Shown here: piece after piece, positions 14,601 to 26,209 of the stretch
Numbering within the stretch: the stretch's first letter is position 1
How the letters are laid out: each line of letters starts with the position of its first letter
NCBI GenBank assembly: GCA_002943765.1
Contig: PQWQ01000013.1
Coordinates: 1,612,001 to 1,676,000, forward strand
Reading direction: 5' to 3'
From: Psoroptes ovis
Taxonomy: Eukaryota > Arthropoda > Arachnida > Sarcoptiformes > Psoroptidae
DNA: 64,000 nt
Translations under genes and position numbers: made by a program
The notes under the pieces: generated by a model
What the model was told of the DNA's origin: nothing
Database searches by the model: none
Seen by the model: the letters and a program-made list of their open reading frames with translations, nothing else

Positions 14601-14710
14601 TTGCTGATTGCGTCATGTAAACATTAATCGCATTTTGCGGTTTGTTTCGTATTTGTTTTCTTCAGATCATCATTGAAACAACATATTTTTCATGATCAAA
14701 CTCTGTCAAA
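11670..14710. other. Gene-free region
   Basis: I recognise no gene. It holds a hairpin-like GATGATAAT...ATTATTATCAT stretch near 12304-12352 and an AC run near 12867-12881. An 88-codon frame at 12367-12633 is Lys/Asn/Ile-rich with no family resemblance. The last few hundred bases should carry the promoter of the receptor-domain gene starting at 14711. Confidence 0.5.
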
Positions 14711-15600
14711 ATGTCATCATCAATGAAATCATTGAGATTGAATAAATTAATCATATTAATCATTATTATGAAAATTTCAAATTTAAATGCTCTACATTTA
14801 AATGGTGTTACATTAGTGGTATGTTACAATAATTATTTAGCCAACATCTATGCTTGTTGGTAGATAATTAATAATTGATAATTGGAAATTAATTAATTGA
14901 TTTTTTTCTGTTCATTCATTTATTTACCGGAAAAATTCATTGATTTATCTATTAACCATGAAAACATCATTTTTCTCTTTATTTTCATCATTTATTATAT
15001 AAAAAACATTTTCATCCAAACATCATTATTTTCAATATAAATCAATAAACTTGAAATGGAAAAAAAATTTACAAAATTCAAAGCCAAATCATCCACGTTC
15101 AAATGTATATGAAAGTTTTTTTCACGAATTAATCGAAGAAATTAGTGATGTTGGTCAATTTAGCTATCAATTACGAACATTGCCTGAAGCAATTTATGGT
15201 GGTGAAATCGGTGAAACTATACCACAAGGTTTGATTGGAGAAATATATGAAAATGTGAGTTTATCTAATTTTATTTCATTATTTTGCATTTTCTTTATTA
15301 TTTGATGATGATAAAACTAGGAATATTTTGTCCATTTTTCAATTTTCAATGTCTAGCTCGTTATTTGACTTCGTGCAAACAAAAATAAAACACATTGTAC
15401 CTAGTCTTTTTGGTGGAATTCTTTATTATTATCATTATTTGTATGTTTATTTGATGTGAATAGCTTTTTTTTGGTTGATAATACCAAGCAATAATCATCA
15501 TCATTGTCATAGAATGATGGGAATGGTCAAAATATTTTTATTTGATAATAATAATAATAGTAAAAATAATTATGATGGTGTATGGTGTTTTTTGTGGTGG

Positions 15601-15631
<31 letters not shown>

Positions 15632-17176
15632 CATATTCTTGATATATTTTCCACATATTCACACATATGTTCGATTTTTTTTCTTTAAAATATTTTGTAT
15701 ATGGTCAATATAAATGATGAACGAATCTTTTGTACCTTACCACTAAATCATCATTATTTTTTTTATCTGTAAATATATTAAACCATACATATGCACAATA
15801 GCAAATATGACCAATGCCAATGCATACATAGTCTTTTATGTTTCCGGATTATAAATCCGGTATTTACTTTAGAGCTATGATTTTTGTTTGTTTGAGGTAA
15901 ACATTGAATTATTATTATTTTATTTTAATGAATGCAAAGTAAATAAACAAATGATCAAATATTTTCTTTAAAAAAAAAATACCATTTGTATAGACATATG
16001 ATGTTGTCGACCACCAAGGTGGTGGTAGATGAACGTAGAATGAAAATATTTCAAAAGAACGATTACCTTTCCATCATTGAGATTCTCTTTTATCAATAAT
16101 TCACCGAAAATATTAAATTACAGACAATATAAATTAATCGAAACTATTTTAGATGAAAATAATAATAATAATAATAATTAGATTAATGATTTCGATAACT
16201 ACTTTTGATAATAATTGAGCAATTATTTAAATTTTATCATGAGTGATGATCGAAATGAGTGGAAACATTAAAAAAAAAATTCAATTATTTCTCTCGAATT
16301 CCATTCAATAGCTTTGATTAATTAATTTTGTTTTTTTAATAATTAAGAATGCTGATTTTATAATTGCCGATATGGAAATAACAACCGAAAGGAAAAAATT
16401 TGTACAATTCACAAGACCATTTATGAAATCGAAATTGGCCGTATTGGTCAAAAAACGATCATCAAAAGATAGATCAAGCAGCCAAAATAATGATATACGT
16501 GAAATATTACAACGCAGCAAACGTATCGTTATCAAAGGATCTATGGCTGATCGTTATTTCAAAACATCACGTAATCCATTAGTTTATCATTTGATACCAT
16601 ACGGTATTGCTGTATGTGCTCTTTTTGATATTAATTCGATTTTAATTGCATCATCAGTTATTTAATCATCTAATTATATATATTTTTTCCAATTAGCAAA
16701 TGGATGTAGCTGTAAATTTAGTCAAATCTCAAAACGATTATGCATTAGTATCGGATGATGTACGATTAAATTTAATCGCGGCAAATGATTGTGAATTAAC
16801 AGTGATAACAGCCGATAATCATAATAATCGTAGTTTTGGCTATGACTTTCAACCAGAATATGCAATCGCCGTCGGATTGAATTCACCATTTTTTGGCTAT
16901 TTTGATAGATCATTAGAATATCTAGAAGATATTGGTAAATTGGAATCAATAATCGATCAACATTGGTATAATCGTTGCGAAAAACAAATAATGGAAGCAC
17001 AACATCAAAATGATTTTCCCGATCTCAAAGATTCCTCAATATCATATAATAATGTTAATTCAACAGATTTTATTGAAAATTTAGCATCTGTATCATCATC
17101 TGCATCCATACTATTAATATTATTATTATCATCATCAATATCATTAGCATCATTGTTTTCATTACTTCATCATTGA
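14711..17176 (+). CDS. Pore-less glutamate-receptor-like ligand-binding protein 1
   Basis: Four exons, all phase 0: 14711-14818, 15084-15254, 16348-16611 and 16697-17176; 340 residues. Residues 1-28 are a signal peptide. Then comes an ionotropic-glutamate-receptor type bilobed domain: GLIGEIYEN, NADFIIADMEITTERKKFVQF with Arg108 at the ligand-carboxylate position, and in lobe 2 YALVSDD with an acidic residue (Asp201) where receptors have the ligand-amine Glu/Asp. Cys213 and Cys275 (WYNRC) match the conserved lobe-2 disulfide. Exon 3 runs directly from lobe 1 into lobe 2 (AVLVKKRSSKDRSS), so the channel helices M1-M3 are absent. The last ~25 residues are hydrophobic (ILLILLLSS...) and end in HH, as in GPI-anchor signals. 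Likely an extracellular, membrane-tethered small-molecule binder; the ligand is unknown. Confidence 0.8.
15255..16347 (+). other. Intron 2 of receptor-like gene 1
   Basis: A 1.09-kb GTGAGT...AG intron. It contains a GATGATGATG/GGTGGTGG triplet run at about 15600-15630, a small perfect hairpin CCGGATT-ATA-AATCCGG at 15843-15859, and an AAT run near 16160-16178. No nested gene seen. Confidence 0.7.
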
Positions 17177-20100
17177 AAAGAAAAGAAAAAAAAATTTCAT
17201 TCATTATTCATCTCATATAATCAGGATTTCTATCATCATTTTAATTTCTATGACAAAAGTTATAATTTATTCAATCAATTAAAAATTATTTCACATGTAA
17301 TGTAAATAAATAGAATGGAAAAATAAAAATACTTGAAACGAAATTAAAGCTCAAACCTTTGATTTGTATCAATCATTATTTGTTTATTCATTCACATTCA
17401 GCAAATTAAATGAACTAAAACAAACCAAAAATCTAATCGCAGAAATTATTTCGAAATTTAAGAGTGAGCTTTTTACTTTTTTTTATTTCAGCTTATTATT
17501 ACATTTATCAATCAGTTAATCATTGAATCAATGATTCATGGTTGTTGATATTTGATTTGGTATTTTTTTTGTTCAAACAAAACAGACAAACAAGCTAAGA
17601 TTGATTGACAACTAGCTATTTTAAGCTTAAAATTTTTATTCTTCTTTGAAAAAAAAATCTACCCAATTACATTGAAAGATTTTATCCTTTTTTGAATGAA
17701 TAATTTCTTCTATATATGATAATTCATTTTATCATATGGTTTTTGATCATGTTTAAATAATAATAAAATCAATGAAACATGATTTTTTTCTGTAATAACA
17801 AATGAATTCATCTCACAAGGCGTGATTGCTATTTTTTAAATTCTTGTTATCGAGTTAAGTATGAATGAAAATAAGAAAAATTTATCAATTTTAAATTGTG
17901 AAATCTGGTAAAATCATCTTTTCATCTTTTTTTTTCACTTTATTTTGTCAAAAATGAAGATTCAAAAAGATGAAAAGGAAAAAATTTCTTGCTAATTTTA
18001 AAATGCTCATCAAAAAAATAAGCGAATTCAATACACGTAGACAAATAATGTATGTGAATATAAAACCTTTATATTTGGAATATTTCATTTGAAAAATCAA
18101 AAAGAATGATGATGATGATGATGGTTAGGCATACAGTATTGGCTTGATTGATAATCAGATACCTTGAAAAAAATAGGTTTAAGCATGGAATGTGAATGAG
18201 CATCGATGAATGAATGAATATGGGCAGATTATATTTTCAATGATCAAAGATACAAAAAGATTGACATTATGAATACAAATAACAGCTGAAATCGAATGGT
18301 ATTTTTTTCACATTGAAAATCACTCTTACATTATTTTCAGGTGATGTTTTTCCTCGCTAAATTTGCCAAAATTCGCAATTGAATTGAAGCTTTGAATATT
18401 TTCAGAGTATTTTGTTTTCCTTTATTTAGATTTTTTTTTTGTTATAAGATTTATTTGCCATCATGATAACTGTTTCCTTCAAAGGCTTATCTCTTCTCTT
18501 TTGTTTGTCTGTTTATTTGATGGTCAATCAAATTGATTGACCGCATTTGTTTATGTCTGTTATTTTTTTGGATTTTTGTTTTAAATCAAAATCATCATTA
18601 AAATGTTGATTAAAAATAAATAAATATATGAATAAATGAAATTAACTGTTGGATTTTTTTATCTTTGCTTCTTTGTAGATGTCTTATCAATGATTTTATT
18701 ATCATTATATGATGCGGTTGAATATAAATCTAAATGTGTAAATAATAATAATAACCAAATAACTGAATACCGAAGTTGAATACCCACGCATATAAATATT
18801 TTTCATATCCGAGATGTTTTTCAATGGTTTTGAATTTTAATTTAATGGTTTTGAATATTGTTTTGTGTGAATCGTTAAATCTTATTTTTTTTAATCAACG
18901 AACGTTTTTTCTTTTGAATAATTTTTGACTGAAAATTTCTGTCAAAATATATGTCCGAATTAATGGATTAAATGATTTTGTATTATTTAATTTGGAGCCA
19001 TTTCGAAGTCAAGTTTTGAGAATTTCTCTTTTGCATTAATTTTCAATTCATAAACGGTCAAAATGGACGATGATATTATCATCAAAGGATTTCGAATATT
19101 TAATTTTTTCACAGCTGTTCAAATTTGTTGGCAAATATTTGACCAATTTCGGTCAAAAAATATATATAAAAATTGTGATGATATTCAAAATAAATCTTAA
19201 AATCACATAGTAAAAATACATCTTATCATCTTTGTACAATCAAAATAAATTTTTTTTAAAGAACATATTTACAATTTTCAACTTGAATGTTTTCCATGAA
19301 AATAAATGCAAACAAGAAAATTCAAATGAAATTTCCCGCAAATAAATAATTTAAACAAACATTTATATGTTAATATTTACAGTTCATATTAAATTCAACC
19401 ATTTGTCCTCAATAAAAAATAAATATAAATAAGACAAATTGTTCACGAAACGACAAATGAAAGGACCCACCTGGTCCAATTTAGGCCCATTTTTACACTG
19501 ATTCATGTTTGAAAAATGCCTAAATGTCTAAAACAAACAACACGTGTTCTTTGATTATTGAAGTCAAAGCAAAAATATTCAAATATTTCAAATATTTGAA
19601 TATTTATTTTAACTTTTAAGTCAGTAAGGGAAGAAAAATATCAAAAGAGTGTGAAAATTTAATGATATATGCATATAAAAACAGTAGGCGTCATGATATC
19701 TATCTAAAAAACTAATGTCTAAGGGTTTTTATTTATTTATCTAATGGAGAGAAAGAATTATTTGACTTTATACTTATTTCATTTCTATTAGCAATTCTCA
19801 AACAAAATTTTTACCATTTTTGGTATTTTGGCCAACATACAGCAGACACCTGTTGCTTTTGTGGACTAATGTTTTTTTTATTTCTTGAATTTTTCTGGAA
19901 AATATATCAAGCATTATTTTTTGATTGACATTTTAAAATGTTTTCAAAAAGAAAAAAAAATCAAAAATCATCCAATTTATCAAAATTGGAATGAAATTGG
20001 GAAAAAATCTAATTGAAATTCTTATTGACAATGAATGAATTACGCCCTAACTAATGTGAATTATGGATATAGCTCATGGAAATCCAAATTTTCTTATCTT

Positions 20101-22152
20101 ATTCGATAACAACAATTATGATTACTCATTACATGATCATTGAAGAAAAAAAATATTTCAAGTATCATCAAATGATCATCAAAATTCGTTCGTGTTGAAC
20201 TTTCAAAAAATTTCGGAGCATCATTGAAAAGCATCAAAATAATGTTTATTCAATAATTTTTTTTCCGTCTCTTATCGTCTCTGATTGCACCATAAAAAAT
20301 GCCCATCCTATGGAACTAATCAAATTAAAATCAATTAACAACAATCTTATCAAAAAGATTTTTTCAATTTTAGTGGTTTGAAAATTTATTCCATTGATAA
20401 TACGTTATAATAAAAAAAAAATACTTAAAACGTAAGAATCCGGTTTGTTTTAAAAATTTTTAGATTGTTCAATTCCAATTACAAATGTATGAAAGCAGAA
20501 GCCATATTTGTACACTCACATTCATTTATAAAGAAAATAGTTCTTGAATGATTATAAATTAATGATTATTGATTTAAATTAAAGGCGTTTTACGTTTTTA
20601 TTTTATACTATTTTCTTCAAAATGAAAATTAATATACATAAAGATCAATATTAATGCTGGCAAAAAAACAATATTGATAATGATAATGAAAATAACATTA
20701 TGAACGCATAGGCCACTGAATAATAATGATCGTCATGGTAATGGCATCGTTTTATTATTATTATTATACGGAACGATATTTTCGTATAAAATTAAAGCAG
20801 AAAAAATTATGTGGTCACAAATTATGTTTTTAAAAATTCAACAAATATTCAACACATATTAAGCCAAAAAATTATAAATGCCTAAGCAATAATCATTGAA
20901 AATTGTATGTCAAAAAATTTTATTTTATTTAAAAAAATATTGGGCTTGGCACACATAAATGAATTGGCAAAAATAATAAAAAAAGATTTAAAGATTTTCA
21001 CGTAAGATTTTAAAGCATCGATTTTTTTTCTCATTTTTGATTTGATTCAAAGATTTTTGATTTAAATTCGTAAAAAAAAGATGCCATCAGAAAATGAAAA
21101 GCCATCATCAATTATTCGTTTGTTAGTTTATTATATTTACCATTAGAATACACACACACATCCATGCACAAATACTTGCATCGTCATAGATAAACTTTAT
21201 GGTTTTTTCTATCTTTTTTTCTGAAAAATAAAAATTAAGAATGGTTTTTAGAATTTTGCGAAAGTACTTTTGTGTCTGTATTTGTGTGTAGGTACGGTGG
21301 TTAATGGTCAATAATGATAATAATAATGTTCAAACGATGTTGTCATAAATGAAAATTCATTTGATTTTGTTTATTTTTTAACAAATTTTCATGAATTTTT
21401 TTTCCGTCGATATAGCATTTTCTGCATCTTCAATGCTAATTTTCGGCAAATGGGAAATTTTTTCTTTATTTATTTATTCAAATAACTCTTTTTCGACAAA
21501 AGATTTGAGGGTAAAGGTCTGGTTATTCTCCCCATTAATATTCCATCTATTCATTCATTTGATTAATTTTATTTGAATTTAAAAGAAAAAATTTAAATAT
21601 TTTCCGGAAATTATTATAATTTTTTTTGTCAAAGATAATCATTGATAAATTATCATTATTATTATGTCCAATATGATGATTATGATAATAAGACACTAAT
21701 ACAGAAAAAAAATAAAAACTATGATGACATATTGAAACCCAAGCATCAACACTAGGTAGCCAGTGATGATGATAATAATCATTGATTAATTTAATTTTCA
21801 ACAACTAACCACAGTAACCGCATAAATGGATAAATTTTTTTCTTTATTTTCAGCGACTAATTTGAAATTTATAGCATTTTTTTCGTCTCTTTGAAGATTA
21901 TGATTATATTTTCAACTTGACATAGAATATATTCGAACGAGAAATTTCAATTTGATTTTTTTTTACCTTACAGTACTTCAGCAGTATTCATTTTTATAAT
22001 TTTAGTGATAAAAATCGTTTAAAGGTTTGAATGACCATAGATTTTATTTCTATTTTTCTCCTTTTCTACTTAAAAGTTAAGTATTTTTGTCTAAGATAAA
22101 GATATTTTTTTCTTTTTGTCGATAACTGATACATAAATAAATTTTGGGCATG
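17177..22152. other. Gene-free region upstream of LTR element
   Basis: About 5 kb in which I recognise no gene. A 33-bp palindrome lies at 19573-19605. Short open frames at 21123-21311, 21391-21576 and 21547-21804 are low-complexity. The region ends at the 5-bp target duplication of the LTR element. Confidence 0.5.
19573..19605. repeat. Perfect 15-bp inverted repeat
   Basis: The left arm AAATATTCAAATATT, a 3-bp spacer TCA, then its exact reverse complement. It sits in gene-free DNA with no other structure nearby. Confidence 0.65.
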
Positions 22153-22157
22153 TATAT
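22153..22157. repeat. Target-site duplication, left copy
   Basis: TATAT directly abuts the left LTR; the same five bases follow the right LTR at 25267-25271. Five bases is normal for BEL/Pao insertions. The site is AT-rich, so chance matching cannot be excluded. Confidence 0.6.
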
Positions 22158-22387
22158 ATCATAAAAAACACAATTTTAAATTTTGTTTTAATAATTTTTA
22201 TTTAATTTTATTTTATTTTCAATTATTTGGTTAATTTTATATTTTTTCTACCTTGTGTGGTAGTTGATTCTCAGAATTGGAATGCCTGATGCAATGTTAA
22301 TTTTTTTAACATTGCAATATTTCAACGGTTTTTTGGGGGATATTCACAAAAGACGAATTTCATGATTTTTTAGACTTTATCATGACA
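22158..22387 (-). repeat. 3' LTR
   Basis: 230 bp, identical to the copy at 25037-25266. In element orientation it begins TGTCATGATAAAG. It holds a perfect hairpin (10-bp stem GCAATGTTAA, 5-base loop; 22291-22315), a TATAAAA box (plus-strand 22235-22241) and AATAAA-type signals further on. The upstream reading frame ends just inside it. Confidence 0.9.
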
Positions 22388-24188
22388 TCCCCCGCCTAAG
22401 ATGTTGCGTTGGGATACCAGCGTCGATTGGTTGATATCTAAATCTTGCTTTCTTATTGATTTTATCGCGACTAAAATTATTTTTTATATCTGTGAAATGA
22501 AAATCATCATATGTTTCACGTTTTGATGTTCTGGGTAAATCTTTAAGTGGCATTTGTTTGTAATTTCTGGTTTTTTGATAATTGACATCATTTTTTACAT
22601 GGCATTCATGTAACTTGATGACAATTGGTTTGCGATGATGTTGATGCATTTGAGAACATTGATTGGATCTGCGCTGGTAAGATTGGTCATTGAATTGTTT
22701 AATACCTGAATGAATGCGACGATGTTGCACTAGATGTATTGGGTTCGTGGATGATTTTATTTTATTTTGTGGTGGTTGTTGTTGTTGGGTTGTCGGTTTC
22801 ATTGTTTGGATTGGTCTTGAATTGAAATTTTTGTTGATTCGATTATCATTTAGATGTTCTTGATATTTGTTTTTCTTGTTTTGGTGTTGTTGTTGATATC
22901 GTACTGAGCGGTTTCTCAAACGTTGGTTCGTTCTATTATCTTTTCTCATTGACGTTTCAGTTGAATTCATTCCCTTTTGATTAATTTGTTTAGCTATTAG
23001 CTCATTATTTTTCGGTTCAATATTAAGCTGAAATAGTACCATTGATGATCTAGATATCATGATAGTATCGTATAGATGTTCAACAACAAAGAATCTCAAA
23101 TTTTTTTCTATATTGCCGATTTTCACTGTGGCGATGACCGAATTTTCTAATTTTGTTCTTTTACCTAATAATATCAAATCAAGATTTACTTTTTTTGGAT
23201 GTAATTTCAATGAATTGCAAATAGAAGGTGTCATTACATTCATGTTGGATCCAGTGTCAATCGTCAATTCAAAATGTTTATTATTAATTTTGCCATGAAC
23301 TTTTACCTTTGGTATTTTTAATTTATCATATAATTTGTTATCTTCACCATCTTGTTGATTGTGATCTTGCATTTCAGTTTCATTTGTTGTTAATTGGTAA
23401 TTTTCAAAAGCCCTCAACCCAATTACAGATTCGTCATCATCATAATTAACAAAGAAATTTTCTGGATTTCGTTCATTGCTTGTTTCATTTATATTAGATG
23501 ATTGTTGAGCACGATTATTTGATTCATTCAAATTAGATGATGATTGTGATTGATTGTTTTCAGACAGAGTGACTAAGAAATTTTGATTATTTTGGTTGTT
23601 ATTCATGTTATTATTATTACAATATAATGGATGATGTTTTTGTAGGCAGATACAGCAACGTCGAACGTTACGGCAATCAGTAGCCAGATGATTCGTTTTA
23701 AAACAATTGCGACATAGATTACGACTTTCTATTATGCGTTTTTTTTCTGTAGGAGCCATTTGAGCTCTGCAATCTACTGTATTGTGAGAGTTGCTGCTAC
23801 AAAAATAGCAGATAAATCTGTTCATTGTTGTTGTGGATGTTATATTATTATTGTTATTATTATTACGAATTTGATTAGTTGTTTGTCTGATTGGATTTGT
23901 CTCATAATTCATGGATACATTAATAGCTGCACTTCTTTCCTTAGCGATTTGTTTAAACTCTTGTAATATACCAATAATTTCATCGATTTCTTTGTCAGAT
24001 ACAGATTTGATTTTTTGATATAACGATTTTGATAATTTGCTGCCGATGATGAATTTAAACTTTTCTTTGACCTGTTCATTTGCACCAGACATAATCAATC
24101 GTTTGTACGTTTTTTCAATACCAAGTAATAATTTATTGATCTGGTTTTCATCGAATTCATCTTCTATGCGTTTTTCTTTCAATATCTT
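22382..24188 (-). CDS. LTR element zinc-knuckle and protease frame
   Basis: About 600 codons, open from 24188 to a TGA just inside the 3' LTR; there is no ATG at its beginning, so it needs the upstream gag frame. In order it has a helical gag remainder; three Cys/His knuckles (CYFCSSNSHNTVDC, CRNCFKTNHLATDC, CCICLQKHHPLYC); an Asn/Gln-rich linker; and a retropepsin-like domain (DUF1758 type) with the catalytic LTIDTGSNMNVMTP. The last ~200 residues are a very basic, Gln/Asn/Arg-rich tail that ends RRGMS across the polypurine tract. No polymerase or integrase motif is present, so pol has been deleted between protease and tail. The frame is offset by one base from the gag frame. Confidence 0.8.
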
Positions 24189-24936
24189 TCAATATTAGAT
24201 TGAAAATTTCATTTTCATTATAAAAATGTTCTTTTAATTTTATTTTTGCTCGATTGTAATCATTGTTGTCGCTATAAAACAGTCCACTAATCAATTGTAC
24301 ACTTCTGTCATCTAATTTATCTTTCAAGATGTCCAATTTCATTGCATCAGGTAAATTCAATTGGTCTAATACATTTTCTAATGGAGTAAAAAATTCACGA
24401 AAATTAAGAAATTCACCATCAAATTTTTTTAGATATTTCAATCCTTTAAAGATTAGATCTTCGTTATAATGGCCAAAATTGTTGTTGGAATTTCCACTAT
24501 GATTGCTGTTGAGATTTCTGTTGTTATTATTGCTTACAAGAATATTGTTGTGGTTCAAATTTTGATTGTTGTCATTATTAGATTCTTCAACAGAATTCAA
24601 TTTTCTTTCATAAGTTTGATATTTGTTTCTAATTTTCTCAAATTTTTCTTGGTATTCTTGATCAAACAATTTATATTTTCCTTCATCGAAATTTTTACCA
24701 TTTTTCTTTGTGAAATTCAAATTTTCTTCATACAATCTATTATACTGATCAATATCTTCGGTCAATTTTTTTGTTCTGTTCATGTAATCCAATGGTGAAA
24801 CTTTTGAATCGTTAAATAATTTAGTTATTGCTGTTCTAATCATAGTTTTTTTCTTATCCAATTCATTATATTGTGTTGGATTTGGATGTTGATCAATTGG
24901 AGATGGTATTTCCATAGTATCTTGAACATTTTCCAT
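24157..24936 (-). CDS. LTR element gag, N-terminal frame
   Basis: 259 codons from an ATG 100 bp inside the 5' LTR. The first part is charged and coiled-coil-like (LFDQEYQEKFEKIRNKYQTY), followed by an Asn-rich linker. Then comes a DUF1759-like capsid region (LKKFDGEFLNFREFFTPLEN, ILKDKLDDRSVQLISGLF, IKLKEHFYNENEIFNLILKD) typical of BEL/Pao gag. The frame stops at TGA within the 32-bp overlap with the downstream frame. Moving between frames needs a +1 shift, or the stop reflects a one-base indel in an A-rich run. It forms the particle shell in autonomous relatives. Confidence 0.8.
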   Translation of the reverse strand: MENVQDTMEIPSPIDQHPNPTQYNELDKKKTMIRTAITKLFNDSKVSPLDYMNRTKKLTEDIDQYNRLYEENLNFTKKNGKNFDEGKYKLFDQEYQEKFEKIRNKYQTYERKLNSVEESNNDNNQNLNHNNILVSNNNNRNLNSNHSGNSNNNFGHYNEDLIFKGLKYLKKFDGEFLNFREFFTPLENVLDQLNLPDAMKLDILKDKLDDRSVQLISGLFYSDNNDYNRAKIKLKEHFYNENEIFNLILKDIERKTHRR

Positions 24937-25036
24937 TTTTTTCCAGTGATAAAATTTATGATCGATAATTTAAATTAAACGCGTATAAATTTTCTTCAAA
25001 AAATTTTTTTTTTCAAGTTACTGATCTTGCTGGCTT

Positions 25037-25266
25037 ATCATAAAAAACACAATTTTAAATTTTGTTTTAATAATTTTTATTTAATTTTATTTTATTTTCA
25101 ATTATTTGGTTAATTTTATATTTTTTCTACCTTGTGTGGTAGTTGATTCTCAGAATTGGAATGCCTGATGCAATGTTAATTTTTTTAACATTGCAATATT
25201 TCAACGGTTTTTTGGGGGATATTCACAAAAGACGAATTTCATGATTTTTTAGACTTTATCATGACA
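25037..25266 (-). repeat. 5' LTR
   Basis: 230 bp, identical to the 3' LTR at 22158-22387, with the same hairpin and TATAAAA box. It should carry the element's promoter. Confidence 0.9.
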
Positions 25267-25271
25267 TATAT
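25267..25271. repeat. Target-site duplication, right copy
   Basis: TATAT following the right LTR, matching 22153-22157. Confidence 0.6.
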
Positions 25272-26111
25272 TTCATTTGAAAATGATTATCGCCATTTTA
25301 TATTCTGACCAAGGCAGACAATCACAAAAAAATTACCAAAATAAATGATTTCAATTGAAGATGATGATGATGAAGATGAAGACAAGTATTTCTCGAAAAT
25401 ATATGAGTATATGTTTGTTCATAAAGAATTCATCTCAGATATTGTCGAATGATAATAATAATAATAATAAATTTTTATTTTAAGGTTTTTCACTCATTGA
25501 ACCTTACTGGCCCGTCATCATCTTCATCTAATGGTTCTTATGGTTCTTCTGAAGATGATGATGATGATGATGATCGAAAAATATAAATTTACATTGCCAA
25601 AGATTTTTGATTTTTAAAATGAAAAAAAGTTCTCATCATTTAAATCAATTTTTTACTGTGCTTATCAGGTAAAAAAGAAATATCAATAAATATTATTTCG
25701 TTTGAAATAAAAGTAATATGAGCCTTCAAAAATGTCTTCGATCATCGTGAAGAATTGATGATGATCAAGTCAAAAAAATGTGTAAGCAAAAAATCACGAT
25801 CAATGATGGTCATTTAAAATGAATATCGGAAAAAAATTTCCATAAATTTACATATATCAAAAATGAATGCAATGTAATAATTGAATTGTATTGAATTACA
25901 AATCGTTAATCAATTTGAATAATCATAGCTAAAATTTGAAGCAAAGCTTCTAGAATTTTGAATGTTGAAAAAATTCAATTAAAAATTGATTAAATTGCGA
26001 TTAATTTCAAATTCAAAAAAAAAAAAAAAAAGGAATTCAAAATAGTTTATCAAATTTCAGAAATGGATTAATATTTGAAATTCTAGAAATTCATTGAAAT
26101 TCACATAATAG

Positions 26112-26209
26112 CGCTGAATCACACAATGTTTTAATAATTTGATAAATCATTATATGTATTGCTGAATCACACAAGGTTCGAATAATTTGATAAATTATTA
26201 TATCATAAA
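26112..26209. repeat. Tandem repeat, 2 x 49 bp
   Basis: Two adjacent copies of a unit starting GCTGAATCACACAA and continuing AATAATTTGATAAAT, period 49 bp, differing at a few positions. On the minus strand both copies stay open and read YQIIxTLCDSA, but the surrounding frame has no recognisable protein character. Confidence 0.7.

Larger units (their letters stand above)
22158..25266 (-). mobile_element. Non-autonomous BEL/Pao-type LTR retrotransposon
   Basis: A 3109-bp element on the minus strand bounded by two LTRs of 230 bp that I read as identical base for base, and by a TATAT target duplication. The internal part encodes gag (a DUF1759-like domain, then three zinc knuckles) and an aspartic protease with DTGS, but no reverse transcriptase, RNase H or integrase. 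A purine-rich tract (AGGCGGGGGA) directly abuts the start of the 3' LTR (TGTCATGAT...). No convincing tRNA primer-binding site starting TGG is visible after the 5' LTR. Identical LTRs mean a very recent insertion; missing pol genes mean it must have been moved by a related full-length copy. Family assignment rests on the gag/protease domains. Confidence 0.85.

Noticed and set aside
25345..25453. Acidic frame MISIEDDDDEDEDK joined to the exon-like stretch at 25485
   Set aside because: The donor phase (2) does not fit; joining gives an immediate stop.
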